Made by a program: the position numbers and the translations under genes. From contig JAMXDE010000043.1 of assembly GCA_026770025.1 (NCBI GenBank), positions 1-64,000 of the forward strand: 64,000 nt of DNA, written 5' to 3'. Under the pieces are notes generated by a model. It was not told the origin of the DNA, did not search any database, and saw only the letters and a program-made list of their open reading frames with translations. This DNA is from Craspedostauros australis (lineage: Eukaryota; Bacillariophyta; Bacillariophyceae; Mastogloiales; Achnanthaceae). Each line of letters opens with the position of its first letter. Within the stretch, counting starts at the first letter, position 1. This document shows positions 51,118-62,876 of the stretch, piece by piece.

Positions 51118-52947
51118 TCAAGATGGATACAATCCCGTGGGGTGCGTGCCATCGTTCTGTTGGATGCTCTCCAGCAAAGCGAGGATTTGGTCAGACGTTG
51201 ATTGGGTGGGATGAGAACGCGTTGCCCGTTCATTGCGGGATCGGACGAATGATCGTTGCAGTTGCTGATGCAAGTGAATGGGAGATTGCGAAGCAAACTG
51301 CATGGGCAAGTGCGATGATGATTGCACCTGCACCTGCGATGATGATTGAAGGGATACTTGCAATGACGGCTGAGCGTGCATTCGTGGCTGTTGTTGTTGC
51401 TGCTGTGGTTGCGCTTGAAGCAACAGCGATTGGACTTGCTGGGCGAGAGGATGATCCCTGGGCATACCGACGTTGCTTGGCATCTTGTTGTTGACAGCGC
51501 TGTGCAGGAGCGCATCGAGCAAGGCGTTGTGTTGAGCATTGACTTGCTGCAGAGCCCCTTCCACGAGCAGTCTGCGTGCTGACTGCTCTTCCAAATGGCG
51601 CCGCTCGTCTGCCCGATGTATTGCGTGGAGCCGTTCCAGGACGAGGGAGACGTGCGGGTCCACCAGAGGTCCAGCCCCCGCCACGGAGGGTTGCAAGGAT
51701 GCTTGTGTGGCGGCTGCTAGAGACTGCACCGGGGCCAGGTTGGCTCCCATCTGAAGATGCGCGACAGGAGCGGATTTGAGATCGAGCAGTGATCGTCGCT
51801 GGTCAATACGTCCAAGGAACATGGGAGAAGTGACAGCAGCGTTGATTGGCCCTGGATGCAGCAAGTTCTTTGACCTCGACATTGCGCCTGCTGCCTGACG
51901 TGCATCGAAGGGCTTCACTACGCCCATGCTGATGCCCAGGCCCATGCTCTTGTCGTGGTGCCGGTGGTAGGCCTCGCCCTCGAGCTCTCGGGTGTGTACG
52001 CGGGGATGAGTAGCACGATTGTCATTTCGGGGCGCGCACATTTTTCGTGCAGCAGCCATGATGGTGGAGTGCACAGCCATGTCTCCAGTGGCATGTGGTA
52101 CGCCACCACTGCCTTGGCCACCGTGGCTGGCGTTGGCACTATCTGCGTCATCTTCTTGCTGTTCGTCACCTCCAGCATACCGAAGAGCCAGCTTCACCTT
52201 TTGATGGATGGTGACAGGATCTTGTACGACCTCGAAGGGGCCACGGATGGTGGTCCTGCCCTTTGCCTTGTTGTCGATGGTGGTTGCTGCCGCCATGTCG
52301 GCGTCGCCGCCCTTGGGCGCATCGCTTGTTTTCGCCAAGGCTGAGGTTTGCCCTGATGGTGGCAATGTCGTTCCCATTGCCGTGGCTGGTACCGCTGCCG
52401 TAGGTGTTGCCGTTGCCCCAGGCGATGGCGACTTGACGCGTCTGAGGAAGCGAGTCTTCTTTCTGTGAACCAGAGCAAGGGCCTTTCGCACGATGTTTCT
52501 TCGTTCGGACCGAGTCGCGGCGTTCTTGTAGCCCTCGGCGTACCTGCGCATGAGTTTGCGGAAGACCTTGTTGCCAGGGTTTTCGTTGGGGCCCGTTCCC
52601 CTGCCAAACAGGACGTCGTTGGGTTGGATCGTGAACACAATACTCCTGCTTTGTGGTTGGGAGACGGCCTCCTCAGTGTTTGTGATTGCACCAGTCGGAG
52701 CACTGTTGGGGTTGGTCTTCATCTGCGCCACCCCTGACTCTCTTGCGACAACAGGTGGAACTGAGCTCTTGGATTGAACGATCATGGCGCTCTCGGTTGC
52801 GCGCAGTTGAGATCGGCTGTGGTCGAGACTGACCTTGGGACGGGGATGGTGCTTCTGTTGATGTTGCTCTGTGAGGATTGAAGGTGATGGCAAGGCAGGT
52901 TGGGTTTGCGCTTGTCGTCGATACTCACTGTCAGTGTTGGAAGGCAT
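51118..52947 (-). CDS. DUF6824 domain protein
   Basis: ATG at 52947; 609 aa, intronless. Residues about 110-171 contain the DUF6824 signature: NDVLFGRG.GPNENPGNKVFRKLMRRYAEGYKNA...RR.IVRKALALVHRKKTRFL. The terminal part of the domain, FEVVQDPVTIHQKVKLALRY, comes only at 238-257, after an insertion of about 65 residues rich in Ala/Thr/Pro. The remaining two thirds are low complexity (Gln, Ser, His, Ala) with a helical segment around LERLHAIHRADERRHLEEQSARRLLVEGALQQVNAQ. DUF6824 proteins are abundant in diatoms; no function is established to my knowledge, although the basic, Gln-rich make-up suggests a nuclear role. Confidence 0.87.
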   Translation of the reverse strand: MPSNTDSEYRRQAQTQPALPSPSILTEQHQQKHHPRPKVSLDHSRSQLRATESAMIVQSKSSVPPVVARESGVAQMKTNPNSAPTGAITNTEEAVSQPQSRSIVFTIQPNDVLFGRGTGPNENPGNKVFRKLMRRYAEGYKNAATRSERRNIVRKALALVHRKKTRFLRRVKSPSPGATATPTAAVPATAMGTTLPPSGQTSALAKTSDAPKGGDADMAAATTIDNKAKGRTTIRGPFEVVQDPVTIHQKVKLALRYAGGDEQQEDDADSANASHGGQGSGGVPHATGDMAVHSTIMAAARKMCAPRNDNRATHPRVHTRELEGEAYHRHHDKSMGLGISMGVVKPFDARQAAGAMSRSKNLLHPGPINAAVTSPMFLGRIDQRRSLLDLKSAPVAHLQMGANLAPVQSLAAATQASLQPSVAGAGPLVDPHVSLVLERLHAIHRADERRHLEEQSARRLLVEGALQQVNAQHNALLDALLHSAVNNKMPSNVGMPRDHPLAQQVQSLLLQAQPQQQQQQPRMHAQPSLQVSLQSSSQVQVQSSSHLPMQFASQSPIHLHQQLQRSFVRSRNERATRSHPTQSTSDQILALLESIQQNDGTHPTGLYPS

Positions 52948-55900
52948 GTTTATGAGGCACCCGTGTCAGGCAAGAGAAAGAACTTGGTGTGAACGTATTT
53001 TATTTGTTGTGGGTGTGCAAGTATGGTCCTCTCTCGCAGCGAAGTCCCCCTCCTTCGTACTGCCAGAAGTGTTGCAAGATGATCGATCACACGCGCAGTA
53101 TCAGCCAGCGTCAGTCGATGCAAATAGCATGTGAGGATCCGTGTTTGTTCTTGGTGTCAATCGAATCGGCTTGATTTGGTTGCTTCGATTTGTTTGGGAA
53201 GAATGACGCGGAATGAATTGTGCTGGTAGTAGCGCGCAGCATTCTTCCCCATTCTGCCCCAAAAACCCATGGCCACTATTCACGCTCTTACCTTCGTAGA
53301 ATGTCGCCTCTCGATGTCTGTTGTCGCGTCTCCTTTTGCGGAAGGCAATTTGCCCCTGTTGTTATCGTTTCAGTCACACAAATTATGCCGTGGTGGTGCT
53401 CTTTGTTGGGTTGTTGTTGGTTGGGACGTCAGAAGCGCTTTTTATGGGAACACACGGGGATGTCCCTTTCCTGGGCGTCCAAAGCTGTTCTTCGCTCCAC
53501 GCGTGGTCTGGTTCAATGAGCCAACAATGTGGTTCCCGAACCAGCCACAACGGACGCAAGGCAGTGTGGAATCTCTGCACCAATGCTTCCATCAGTCAAG
53601 GAAGAGAGAGAGAGAGAGAGAGAGGAGGCCTCATGAGGAGAAGTAGCGAGAAGCGGAAGCGGGCGTCTCTGGACGTACGCGAGGAGGAAGCAGGACAAAG
53701 GCGAGTGAGCGCACGACACTCGCACCTCTCAAGAAATGCTGTCCTGACGACTGTCGCGGTGAATGTGATTCGTCGATTGTCCCTCTATTGCCCATTCGAC
53801 TTCAAGTTGCGCTTAGCTCCGTCCCCCAATCGCCAATGACCGACTGCACGAACCATGGAGAGAAGTTGCAGCGTGAAATGAATTGCATTTCTTTGTGACC
53901 AGCGCGAACACGACCAACAACCGAAGCACCCGCCAGCAATAGGTCGCGGCCAAGTAACAACAAAAAGCCACCCACGCACACCCGAAGCCCAACCAGCCAG
54001 TTTTTATCACTGTCGAATGTACGCATTTGTCTGGAGGAGGTAGAATGCACGTTACGAAATGACAGACAATGACAAACAATGACGCGGCAGTGCAAGTTGC
54101 AGCCGAAGGGAACAAGGCTTTAAGCCCCTCCTCACACGGAATTGTCCAGCAATGCGCGATCGCCATACATGGAGGTACGACTATTGGCGGAGCAGCGCAT
54201 CCGATCGTGTGGTGGTGAATGCATGAGAAGGAACTGCTCTGCCTGGGAGGCCGTACCTGCATCACAAGCATTTGCATGTACTCTTCCAGATGCTCACCGG
54301 ATTACCGAGGGAATGGCTTGAGCCTCCAACTTCAACGATTCTTCAGTTACAAACCTGACTCTCTGCACCACCGGCTCCGCAGAAGTTCCAACGAAATGTG
54401 CCCCTCTTGCACATACAGACTGCCATCCCTCTCTCTTGCTTTCTCTTTCTCTTTGCACATAGCTGGTTGGGTGGCTGCGCAGCAGACCTGCGATGCGGCT
54501 TGGCCACCAGGACTTCATCCATCCATTTCCCCCTCCAGAGGGAGAGAGAAACGGCGGCCTCTCCACCTCCAGAATTTCTGTTCTCTGCTCTCTATTTGGA
54601 GACTTCTCTGTCCACATTTGTGAGGAGGCGCGGACACAGAGGCGTCAACGTGCAAAGCGCATGAAACTGGAGAACTGCCATCAAGCAGCAGAGGTTTGCA
54701 AACATTTGCACCCTCATGGTACGATACTATGATGCCATATTCGCTGCTGCGTGCGTTGGTACGCTGCGGTTCGAGTACTCTGGAGTATACTCGTGTGGTA
54801 CTATCCCGGACAGCTGTCGCTCCAGAATGGTTGACCGCTATTGAGCGCGGAAAAGAAGAGCGTCTCCTCGTGTGATGGTCGCGCTTTTTGCTTCGCGGCA
54901 GCGGCCTCTTTGCCTGGTTTTTGGCGTTTGGGTGGTCCCGCAAACCCAGGTGTGATGCGCCTTGCAAGCCAGTGGTACGTACAGGATGAGACGTTCGTTT
55001 TGGTTGGAATGTCCTCAAGTTGTTCCGGGCAGTGCCACAAGCGGCTCTCCACCCACGAGCACATTCGAGTTGTTACCAATGAAGCACCCAGCCGACCACT
55101 CGAAGTGTATGAGGTCGGTCTCCAGTAGAAAGTTGTGAGTAAGGTACCATGCATGCGCGTTCTTACTCGCGCATACATATATATATATGGGTGGCATCAT
55201 GGCTCCCGGTGGTGCTCTCTCTCTCTAATACTCCATGATCCTGTGTTTGTGCGCGATTCACTGAAGCACGTACTATATAGCTTTCTATACTATAATATTC
55301 TATGATAATACATAATATAATAGTATTCTATAATATGTTATTTTTGGACATCGGCGATTGCCCAGTGCCGTTGGCGGAGGGATCAATCGCGGCGTCCGCA
55401 CCTGGGACGAGAGGTGTCCGAGCCTGTTCCTCTGCGTATCCATGGCATACTACGTCATAGCATTTGAGATATGTGCTGATTGCGTCGACGTGTTGGCGCA
55501 TCCTACTGCCACTCTTGTTGAATGCATTGTTTGGAGACGCAGGAGAGTTGAAGGTGAGACCAATCGACCGGAGGATTGGAAACAGCACATCCTCTCTTTG
55601 TCGCTCAGCAGGTGTCATTCGATTACGCCAAGTAAAGAACAATATCCATCTTGCGGGCAATGGATGCCACCGCTGCCCAATGTTCGTTTGGGGGTACAGC
55701 ATGGGTGCGGGTCCTCAACAGAGAACACGAGCAGAAGGCTGTACCATAGTCCACCTCAACCCGAAGTCGCCATAGTGTACTATTTGTAGGTCTGCTATCT
55801 GTGGATCTCGCTGCGGATGTGCTAGCGATGATTTTCTCTGCGGGGGTGCTGGCCATGCTTGAACACGAATCTATTCTACGAATAATACTAGGTGTGCTGT

Positions 55901-58900
55901 ATGGGATGCGACACACGAGCGAGGTTCTGTCTCATTCAACCACACCATCATCAAGCGCCACCAACGGCGATGCCTAGCGGTGGCATGTTCAGAGTACGAC
56001 CTCCTTCCGTTGCCGCTCCATATTCTGCCTCATTTTCCTCCATATAGTACTGATTTGGATGTTCTGCGGAGTACCAGACGGTGTATTGCTCAACCACACC
56101 AGTACGACTTTTCCGTGATACGTATGGCACGAGCATGAGCTATGCATCTATGCATCTTTCCACAGTGTGTAGAATACTCGCACAAGTGCTGAGAACTTGG
56201 AGATGGAGGCCTATCTGCAGAGGCCTTGATTGAAGTTGATCTTGTTCCCCACAACGAACGAAGCCAGAACGAAGCCGAAACCAAGACAGTCCAAGCATTT
56301 CCTTCCACCAGGACTCGGGTGACCACGAAAGCAATGCCTCCTGCAGCACTTCATTTGTGCCATTACCAAGCATCGCGTTACAGGGATAGGCAGGCCCCTC
56401 TGTTCGTCCATGTCTCTCAGGCGAGCAGACAAAATACGGGTAGAGCGATTCCGGTGCAATGTTGAGGTTCCGCTATGGGTCGTTCGACTAGTCGTGCCCG
56501 CCGGTACGAGACACACGCAACTGGCAGTATCTTGGGCAGTAGGAGTATGTGCCATCCGAGGCATCATCCACCACAAGCGTGCAAACTGGGACTACGGGTG
56601 ACGCGGATGCGCTCGTTGAAAGGAGAGGATGGGCACCGAGAACATTCGCAGGTCACGGTGGTGGATCACACAAGCGAAGAAAGCCTGTCTTCTTTGAAGG
56701 TCATCACCGGGACCACAATCTGCACGTTGGTCTGCATATGCCAATAGCTGGGGAGGGCGAGGGAGAAAGGAAGACCACACACAAGAAAATGAACGTTCGA
56801 CGAAACCGATGCTCTGTCGATCTGTTGTTGGAAGCGCATGGACGGAGAGTTTGATCCTCGATGCAACTGCACAACAAGCCCAACAAGCGAAACCTCATCA
56901 CGCAGTCCAAGCAACTGGGGCTCCGCAGCTTGCTCTGCCATACTCCAACAGTACCTCGCGAGGAAGTGGTTCGGTATACCTCTTCTCCGTCGTAGCATAC
57001 ACACTGTACATCGGAAGTAACGGCACTCTTTGGCGACTCCGAAGAGACAAAACGACGCCAACCGGCACCCCCGTTTCCGCAAGAAAGGGAGAAGAAGAGT
57101 CTGTTCCGTCGTGTCACGCTTCGCGGATGGTGTCTTGCAGAGCAGACATGGTCCCTTCAACTGCGTTCCCGGTTTTCGATCCCTCCCTCGTCTCTCATCC
57201 ATACTGGTAGCAGAAGCACATCGCGACGAAGGAACTCCCACGTGCGGGTTGCCGCGAGGACGGAGATGACCTGAGTTGGACTGTTGCTGCAGTGGGGTGT
57301 GTAGCCCCACAGAGAAGAGAGAAAGCGGAGCCGTCGCAACCTGTTGTGTTCTCTTGGTCTTGCCCGATGACGGGATGAGTCTACTCGAAATGAGATTGTG
57401 AATGATTGGATTTGGTGCCGTTGTGCCAGAAGACGAGCGGTTGGTGGGCTTTGAGAGGTGCGACCACGGCTGCCTCGTGTGCGGTGTTGCGTTCCATGTC
57501 GCTCCGTCCATCGCGTTCACTTTGTTTGTGTCTGTTCGTGTTTCGGCGATGGGACATCCCATTTTGTGGAGGACATGGTGCCGCGTAAAGGCACCGTCTG
57601 TCATCGCACGTCACAGAACAGGAAGAACACTTGCGTTGTGTGGACGCAAAGACACAGAAGCAGATGTCAACACGATCTACCAATTAGATTCACTTGTGCC
57701 CGCGCATGCATGGCATCATCCCCAACGTTGTTTCTGGTTGGTTGACTGGGTATACGAACGTGATGACGAGGCGCTAATAATATCGAGTTTGTGACGAAAC
57801 GATGAGCCGACTGTTCTTCAAGTACTAGAGAAACGTGTATTGACTCCCTCGACTCAATATTGATAATACAACAGCCTTTTCCACGGTGTAAAGAACTGTT
57901 CCTCGCTATCTGATTGGTGAGACGATGACACGACGTTGTTCTGTGGTTATGAGCTATTATCAGTTTGGGGAAGTTCCAGAAGGGAAACGGACGATTGTCG
58001 TGTGGGCAACACAACACAAGAATGAACAAGAAATGAACGGAACATCGTTTCTGGCCTGTTGCATGACGTTGTGTGAAGCGAAGACGTTCGGGTTGTTGTT
58101 GTTGTTGTTCCTTTCCGCGAAAGCGCCACACCAAGAACCGCGAAGACAAAGGCGACAAAACACCCACACGCGATCCGTGCCTCTTCCTGTCGCGTCGATG
58201 CCAGTCTTGGCAGAGAAGGGTTGAGCGCCCTCCTCCGCAATGTAGGTGGATGGTAGGAGGTTGTAGGAGTCGAGTATCATAGTCGTAGGTGCACCTACAC
58301 CAAACAACCACAATCACCAAGCACAAGAGAGACAGAAGGAAGACAAAGTGCACGGTTTGGGGCTCACAAATCGAAGCGCAAGGTGTGTAAAGTGTTGCGC
58401 GGAGAGTCGCTGTGCTCGTATCGTGATTGCTCGTACGCACTTACCTGCATACGTACTCCAACTTGTGCGGCGAAGTTGGGGAAGCGATGATGTTCGTTTT
58501 GCCATGTGCCGAAACAAAGGATTGAATGGAGGAACGGCATGACATGAGATGACATGAGATGAGATGACATGAGATGAGTGGGTTGGATGGAGCAACAAAC
58601 GAAGAGATGGATTCCTTCCAATGCCCTTGATGCTCACCCATCGCAATTCTTTCTGCTTTCTATGGTCTACTTGACATCCCTTTGCTTTCCCAATCTGATC
58701 GTCAACGCTCCGTTCATCTTTCCAATGAATGCATTCATCACATCACCTTGATGTGTCGCAACCATCGATTCTATTATACATTGCTCTGCTCTTTCATCAA
58801 TGGTCTGCCTCCTGTCACTGCTATCGTCGACCAGGGAAGAAAGCGAGTGCAGTGGAGGAATTCAGTTCTTCATGCGACGACTCGACCAATCCACACCGTT

Positions 58901-59004
58901 CAACATTCATCCAGCGAAGCATCCCAGAGCTCGCAACCGCACAAGCAACAGCGCCACCACGCCACAACGTAACGCAACGTAAAGCAACGCAACCTCAATT
59001 TGAG
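52948..59004. other. 6-kb region without a convincing gene
   Basis: Frames up to about 310 codons exist (for example minus 56666-57604 and 57667-58440) but lack domain features and overlap frames of similar length on the other strand. It contains a GA tract (53600-53622), CT tract (about 55218-55228), AT-rich stretch (55265-55345) and a GACATGAGAT repeat (about 58539-58578). I see no RNA gene or mobile element that I can name. Confidence 0.4.
58539..58578. repeat. Short tandem repeat (ATGACATGAG/ATGAG)n
   Basis: GACATGAGAT is repeated with ATGAG interruptions about four times. Confidence 0.8.
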
Positions 59005-59769
59005 ATGGCGCCAAACCAATCTGACCATTTCGCTTGCATGCCTTCGAGATTCGAGAGGGACATGGCATCGTTGATGGATGTCGGGTTCGGCATGATCGGA
59101 TCCATGCCCGTCACGAACAACAACAACTTCGAGGCTGCCTGCAAGGTTGGGTTTCCGATGGGAACAACACGCCGTCCCTGCAACAGCAATACCAACGACG
59201 GCAATGACGACGAAAGAGATGAGGATTCGGAAGACAACGAGCTCAACATGTTCACGAATCTCATCCAATCCATCCGCAGCCATCACGAGCAGCAATGGCA
59301 GGACAATGGACGACCATTTCGCCCGTTGGACTTGTCGGCTCTTCAACCTGCATCCCAGCAACTACAACAACAACAGCAACAGCCCATGCCAAACACCAAC
59401 TCGTCGCAGATCAGTGCAGCTTCTGCATCCAAGCAACAATTCTTGCTGCGACGCAACCGCCGCATCCGCAAGCGCGAAATGGAGCTCATCATGTCCTCTC
59501 CCAACCGTCTCACGCAAGGCAACGATAACGACGACGCTACGAATGCCGCAGTCACGACGGTCATGCCGCTGCGCCTGCCAGAGCTCCACCATGACGATCG
59601 CACACGATCACGCAGCGACTCTTTGATCCGCCGCATCCGGTTGCATCGAAGACGAGCGCCATCGAGCACCCCAACGACCGACGACTGCTGCTTTGCAGCA
59701 ACAATGCTCGCGACGTCGCAAGGACAGCAGAAGCGGCGGTCAGCGGATTCTGACTCGGAGGAGCGATGA
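59005..59769 (+). CDS. Uncharacterised low-complexity protein
   Basis: I chose ATG 59005 (MAPNQSDHF), 254 aa; the same frame is open from 58729, but the earlier part is less protein-like. It has a Gly/Met-rich N-terminal part, an acidic run (DDERDEDSEDNE), an MFTNLIQSIRSHHEQQW helix, poly-Gln, then two basic segments (LLRRNRRIRKREMELIMSS and RSDSLIRRIRLHRRRA). The end is charged (RRSADSDSEER). I do not recognise the family. Composition resembles the neighbouring VRF and LWY proteins but neither signature is present. Confidence 0.55.
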   Translation: MAPNQSDHFACMPSRFERDMASLMDVGFGMIGSMPVTNNNNFEAACKVGFPMGTTRRPCNSNTNDGNDDERDEDSEDNELNMFTNLIQSIRSHHEQQWQDNGRPFRPLDLSALQPASQQLQQQQQQPMPNTNSSQISAASASKQQFLLRRNRRIRKREMELIMSSPNRLTQGNDNDDATNAAVTTVMPLRLPELHHDDRTRSRSDSLIRRIRLHRRRAPSSTPTTDDCCFAATMLATSQGQQKRRSADSDSEER

Positions 59770-60458
59770 GGCGGCTCAGCAGGCCACCGACTACTTCCAT
59801 ACCACTCCATCGTTACGCTGCACCCATTTTACTCTACTATTGCATACCACACCGTACCTGCACATACGAAACATTATTATACAAACAAACCAAAGCAACA
59901 AACAAGAAAAACAAATCACAATCAAAGCCTGTAACACTACAATACTATAATATATTATACAGCAATACTACTCGACTACAAAACGTACGTACGAGTGTGG
60001 CATGACTTGCACAGAGCAGCATACCATTCCACATGCATGCTAAAACCTCGATCCCTGCGCCGTGCACCGTCGCGCCGAAATGCCCTCTCGTTCGATGGGC
60101 TTGTCGGATTGCGCACGCAACCACGCCTATTTCCAATCCAGATTGCGGTTCTCGCTGCACGACACAATCCAGAAACGCCATCCCTTCGACGAGGAGGGGC
60201 TGTGGTCCGTGTCGAATCTGTTCGATCACCATCTGACATGCGTACCTGCTGCCGATGTTCGCATTGCGTATCAAGTCTTGCGGATTCCGTGCAGAATACA
60301 GTATCGTGTGGATACAGAAAGACAACCACGCAAATTGAAGATGAAGGTAAGATTGAAGGGACTGCGACTTTACGACAGGTTTAGAGTGATGGGAATGGGA
60401 TGGGGCAGTACTACATCATAACATACCATACCATGCATGAGACACACAGGCAGGTTCG
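59770..60458. other. Intergenic between convergent genes
   Basis: The first part is AT-rich with an ACAAAC-type run (59870-59960), as in a 3' UTR. No gene is seen. Confidence 0.4.
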
Positions 60459-61952
60459 TCACCGACGCAGCGACACGACCTGACGAAACTTCTTGGTGAC
60501 CACTTCGAAGGTGAGCTGCACCTTCTCCAGCCGCAACCGTTGGATGGTGGTCTGGCGTTGCCTCTGTATCTTCTCGCATTGCTTCAGGGCGGCCTTGAGC
60601 TGCTTGGGTGCGTAGGATTGCAACATTGCGCGCCGGTGCATGCTGGAGAGCTTGAGGTCGTCGCCATGGCGGTGGTAGGATCGGATGGTGGAATTGATCT
60701 GGCGAGACCATCGCTTGAAGTCCTCGGACGAGGATGGCGTTGTTGCGAATGATGACGACGACGACGACGAGGTGCGCTGCGGTTGTGTTAATGTGCGTTG
60801 CGGGGCGGTGGATTCAGGAAGCTGGGCATTCGAAATCTGGTCGTCGCTGTGCGTTGTGGAAAGATGATGCCGCGGGCTGATAGCAAAACCACGCGCGGCA
60901 CGTTCATTCGCAGAAGCGATGCTCTCATCCAACCAGTACGTCCTGGTGCCGACCACATCCCAGCCAATGGAGATGGGCAGACCGCATGACACCGCCGGGT
61001 TATCGCCCAGAATCGTCGGATAGTACTGGACATGCACGCAACCGAATCGAACGCGGCGATGCTGTCGCCTTGTTGCGGTTCTGGCGCCTGACGTCGCAGG
61101 CAAGCGCAACGACAACGACGACAAGTCGCTGTCGGCGATCACCTCGAGCGTCGCGTCTCGCACGGAATTGTGGGGCGCTGAACTCCGCACAGAAGAAGCA
61201 CCGCAGGCGTCTATTCTGCCGTGATCCCCACATTCGCAGCGTGTGGTGTGCGTGTGGGCATCGTTGTCCGTGCTGTTGGTGGCCCAATCTTCTGTGCTGA
61301 TCGACATGTCCGTGAGGAGTGTGGATACGGAAGTGTTGATCGTCTTTGTCGACGATGTGTGATTCGGCAAGGTGTTCGTTGGATGCAAGTGGTTGGCACG
61401 ATTGCCGCGGTTGTGGCCAAGCTTTCTGCTGAAGCTCTTCATTTGAACCGCGCTCGCGCTCGTATTTGTACTTGCGCTCGTATTGCCCCTCGTGCTTGTT
61501 CCTGCGCTCGTATTTAGACCAGTGTTGGTGTTTGTACTCGCACCGCCTTCTCGTCGATGAACTCCGCCAGTTTGATCAACCCCATCACGCCGCAAAGGTA
61601 TCAGCATGATCACCCCGCCAGACTCGTGAGCATCATGGTCATCCTCTGTTTCACGCTCATCGTGCTTGCCGCTGCCCTTTCCGTTGCCGTTGCTGTGGCA
61701 CGCCCTAACTGGTTTGCGTTCACCTGGAGATGGATGCCGATGCCGATTATGATTATGATGCTGACGATGATGGTGATAATGAGCATCGTCATGGTCACAG
61801 TCATGGTCTTGATCATAATCATAATCGTCATTGCCGATCTGTCGTTCATTCATGGACAGCCTCTCATGCAAAGGCTCGGTGGCATTGCGTTGCAGGATAG
61901 TCGAGGTGGCTGTCATGGTCGGAGCAAGCTCTGTTGTTGTTGTTGTTGCCAT
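60459..61952 (-). CDS. VRF/LGDNP/GxPxxxGW-family protein, paralogue 3
   Basis: The first ATG of the frame is at 61952 (497 aa); the open frame extends upstream without another ATG. After an N-terminal region with Asp/His repeats (about residues 39-72, YDYDQDHDCDHDDAHYHHH) and Thr/Ser/Asn repeats (TNTSAGTSTRGNTSASTNTS), the conserved block at about 297-330 reads VRFGCVHVQYYPTILGDNPAVSCGLPISIGW, the most complete version in the window. The C-terminal part has a Ser run and a helical segment (FKRWSRQINSTIRSY...) ending with basic coils (QCEKIQRQRQTTIQRLRLEKVQ). Function unknown; likely nuclear by composition. Confidence 0.75.
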   Translation of the reverse strand: MATTTTTELAPTMTATSTILQRNATEPLHERLSMNERQIGNDDYDYDQDHDCDHDDAHYHHHRQHHNHNRHRHPSPGERKPVRACHSNGNGKGSGKHDERETEDDHDAHESGGVIMLIPLRRDGVDQTGGVHRREGGASTNTNTGLNTSAGTSTRGNTSASTNTSASAVQMKSFSRKLGHNRGNRANHLHPTNTLPNHTSSTKTINTSVSTLLTDMSISTEDWATNSTDNDAHTHTTRCECGDHGRIDACGASSVRSSAPHNSVRDATLEVIADSDLSSLSLRLPATSGARTATRRQHRRVRFGCVHVQYYPTILGDNPAVSCGLPISIGWDVVGTRTYWLDESIASANERAARGFAISPRHHLSTTHSDDQISNAQLPESTAPQRTLTQPQRTSSSSSSSFATTPSSSEDFKRWSRQINSTIRSYHRHGDDLKLSSMHRRAMLQSYAPKQLKAALKQCEKIQRQRQTTIQRLRLEKVQLTFEVVTKKFRQVVSLRR

Positions 61953-62876
61953 TTGTTGTCTGTTTCTGGTTTGTGATCTCCAATGCAAGCCCCGGCTTGG
62001 AACGATCTGTCCTTGCTCGCCTGCCTCCCACACGACAGAAGGCGATGACAAACAACAGAACAGGACGGATTGGTTCGCTTTTGGCAGAGGTGTTGCCGTC
62101 CGAATCTGGAGAGTCTCGTCGACGATGGCAGCGGCTGGCACGTAATAGGTATGTTGGGGAGGTGCTTTGTGTCCTCTTGTTGCTCCTGCGCTTGCGTGTT
62201 TGCTTTGTTGTCTCCGTCACTATCTCCTCTCTCAAGGGAGGTCGAGTATGGAGCGTGCGTGGTGTGTGTGATCCGTGCGGCTATGACAGAGAATGATTGT
62301 GGATGTGCTCTGTGGCGCGAACGGTGGTGGCTGGGAGCGCTGTTGATTTGTGCCATGCATTACTACGCGAACACGCTGTTGCGCTTTGTCGTAGCGCCCT
62401 CGCACAACGTTGTTGCGTATTGCGTCGTACGTGTTGCGAGCACAAACCCACCAGTACGGTTTTTGCTCGCGAGCCTTTGGTGCATTCAGCAGAATCGCTT
62501 TCGTTACGGTTATTTGTTGCTTCTTTCTCCGCGTCCCCACTGTCGTTGTCAGTTTCCACACTATGGCCCCGCCACTAGGATGCTTTCCGAAGCTTGTTGT
62601 CACAACCGGTGTTTTGCATAGCCAATTGTACCCAATTGTACTCCACTAGCGAACTGGTTTGTCGCATTCTTCTGGGAAACTTCAGTGCCACGACCGTCGC
62701 AATCGCGCTTTGGTGGCAGTGGACGCGAGGGATCCACGTCACCTTTCCACGTCGATAGAGGCCAGTATAAGTACATATTCTATGTTCGTTACGCTATTTA
62801 CAATGTGTGGCACTTTCCTCAGCAACACATACCAATACAGAGGACAGGGCCGCGCTGCCGTGCGCTGCACTTCTTG
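61953..62876. other. Intergenic, no supported gene
   Basis: It separates two minus-strand genes. Frames on both strands overlap without domain features. It may hold the promoter of 60459-61952 and the 3' UTR of 62877-63800. Confidence 0.4.

Noticed and set aside
56666..57604. 312-codon minus-strand frame
   Set aside because: Composition varies along its length with no conserved motif; similar frames lie on the other strand.
57667..58440. 257-codon minus-strand frame
   Set aside because: No recognisable domain; the start is not an ATG-supported protein and the frame ends in low-complexity sequence.
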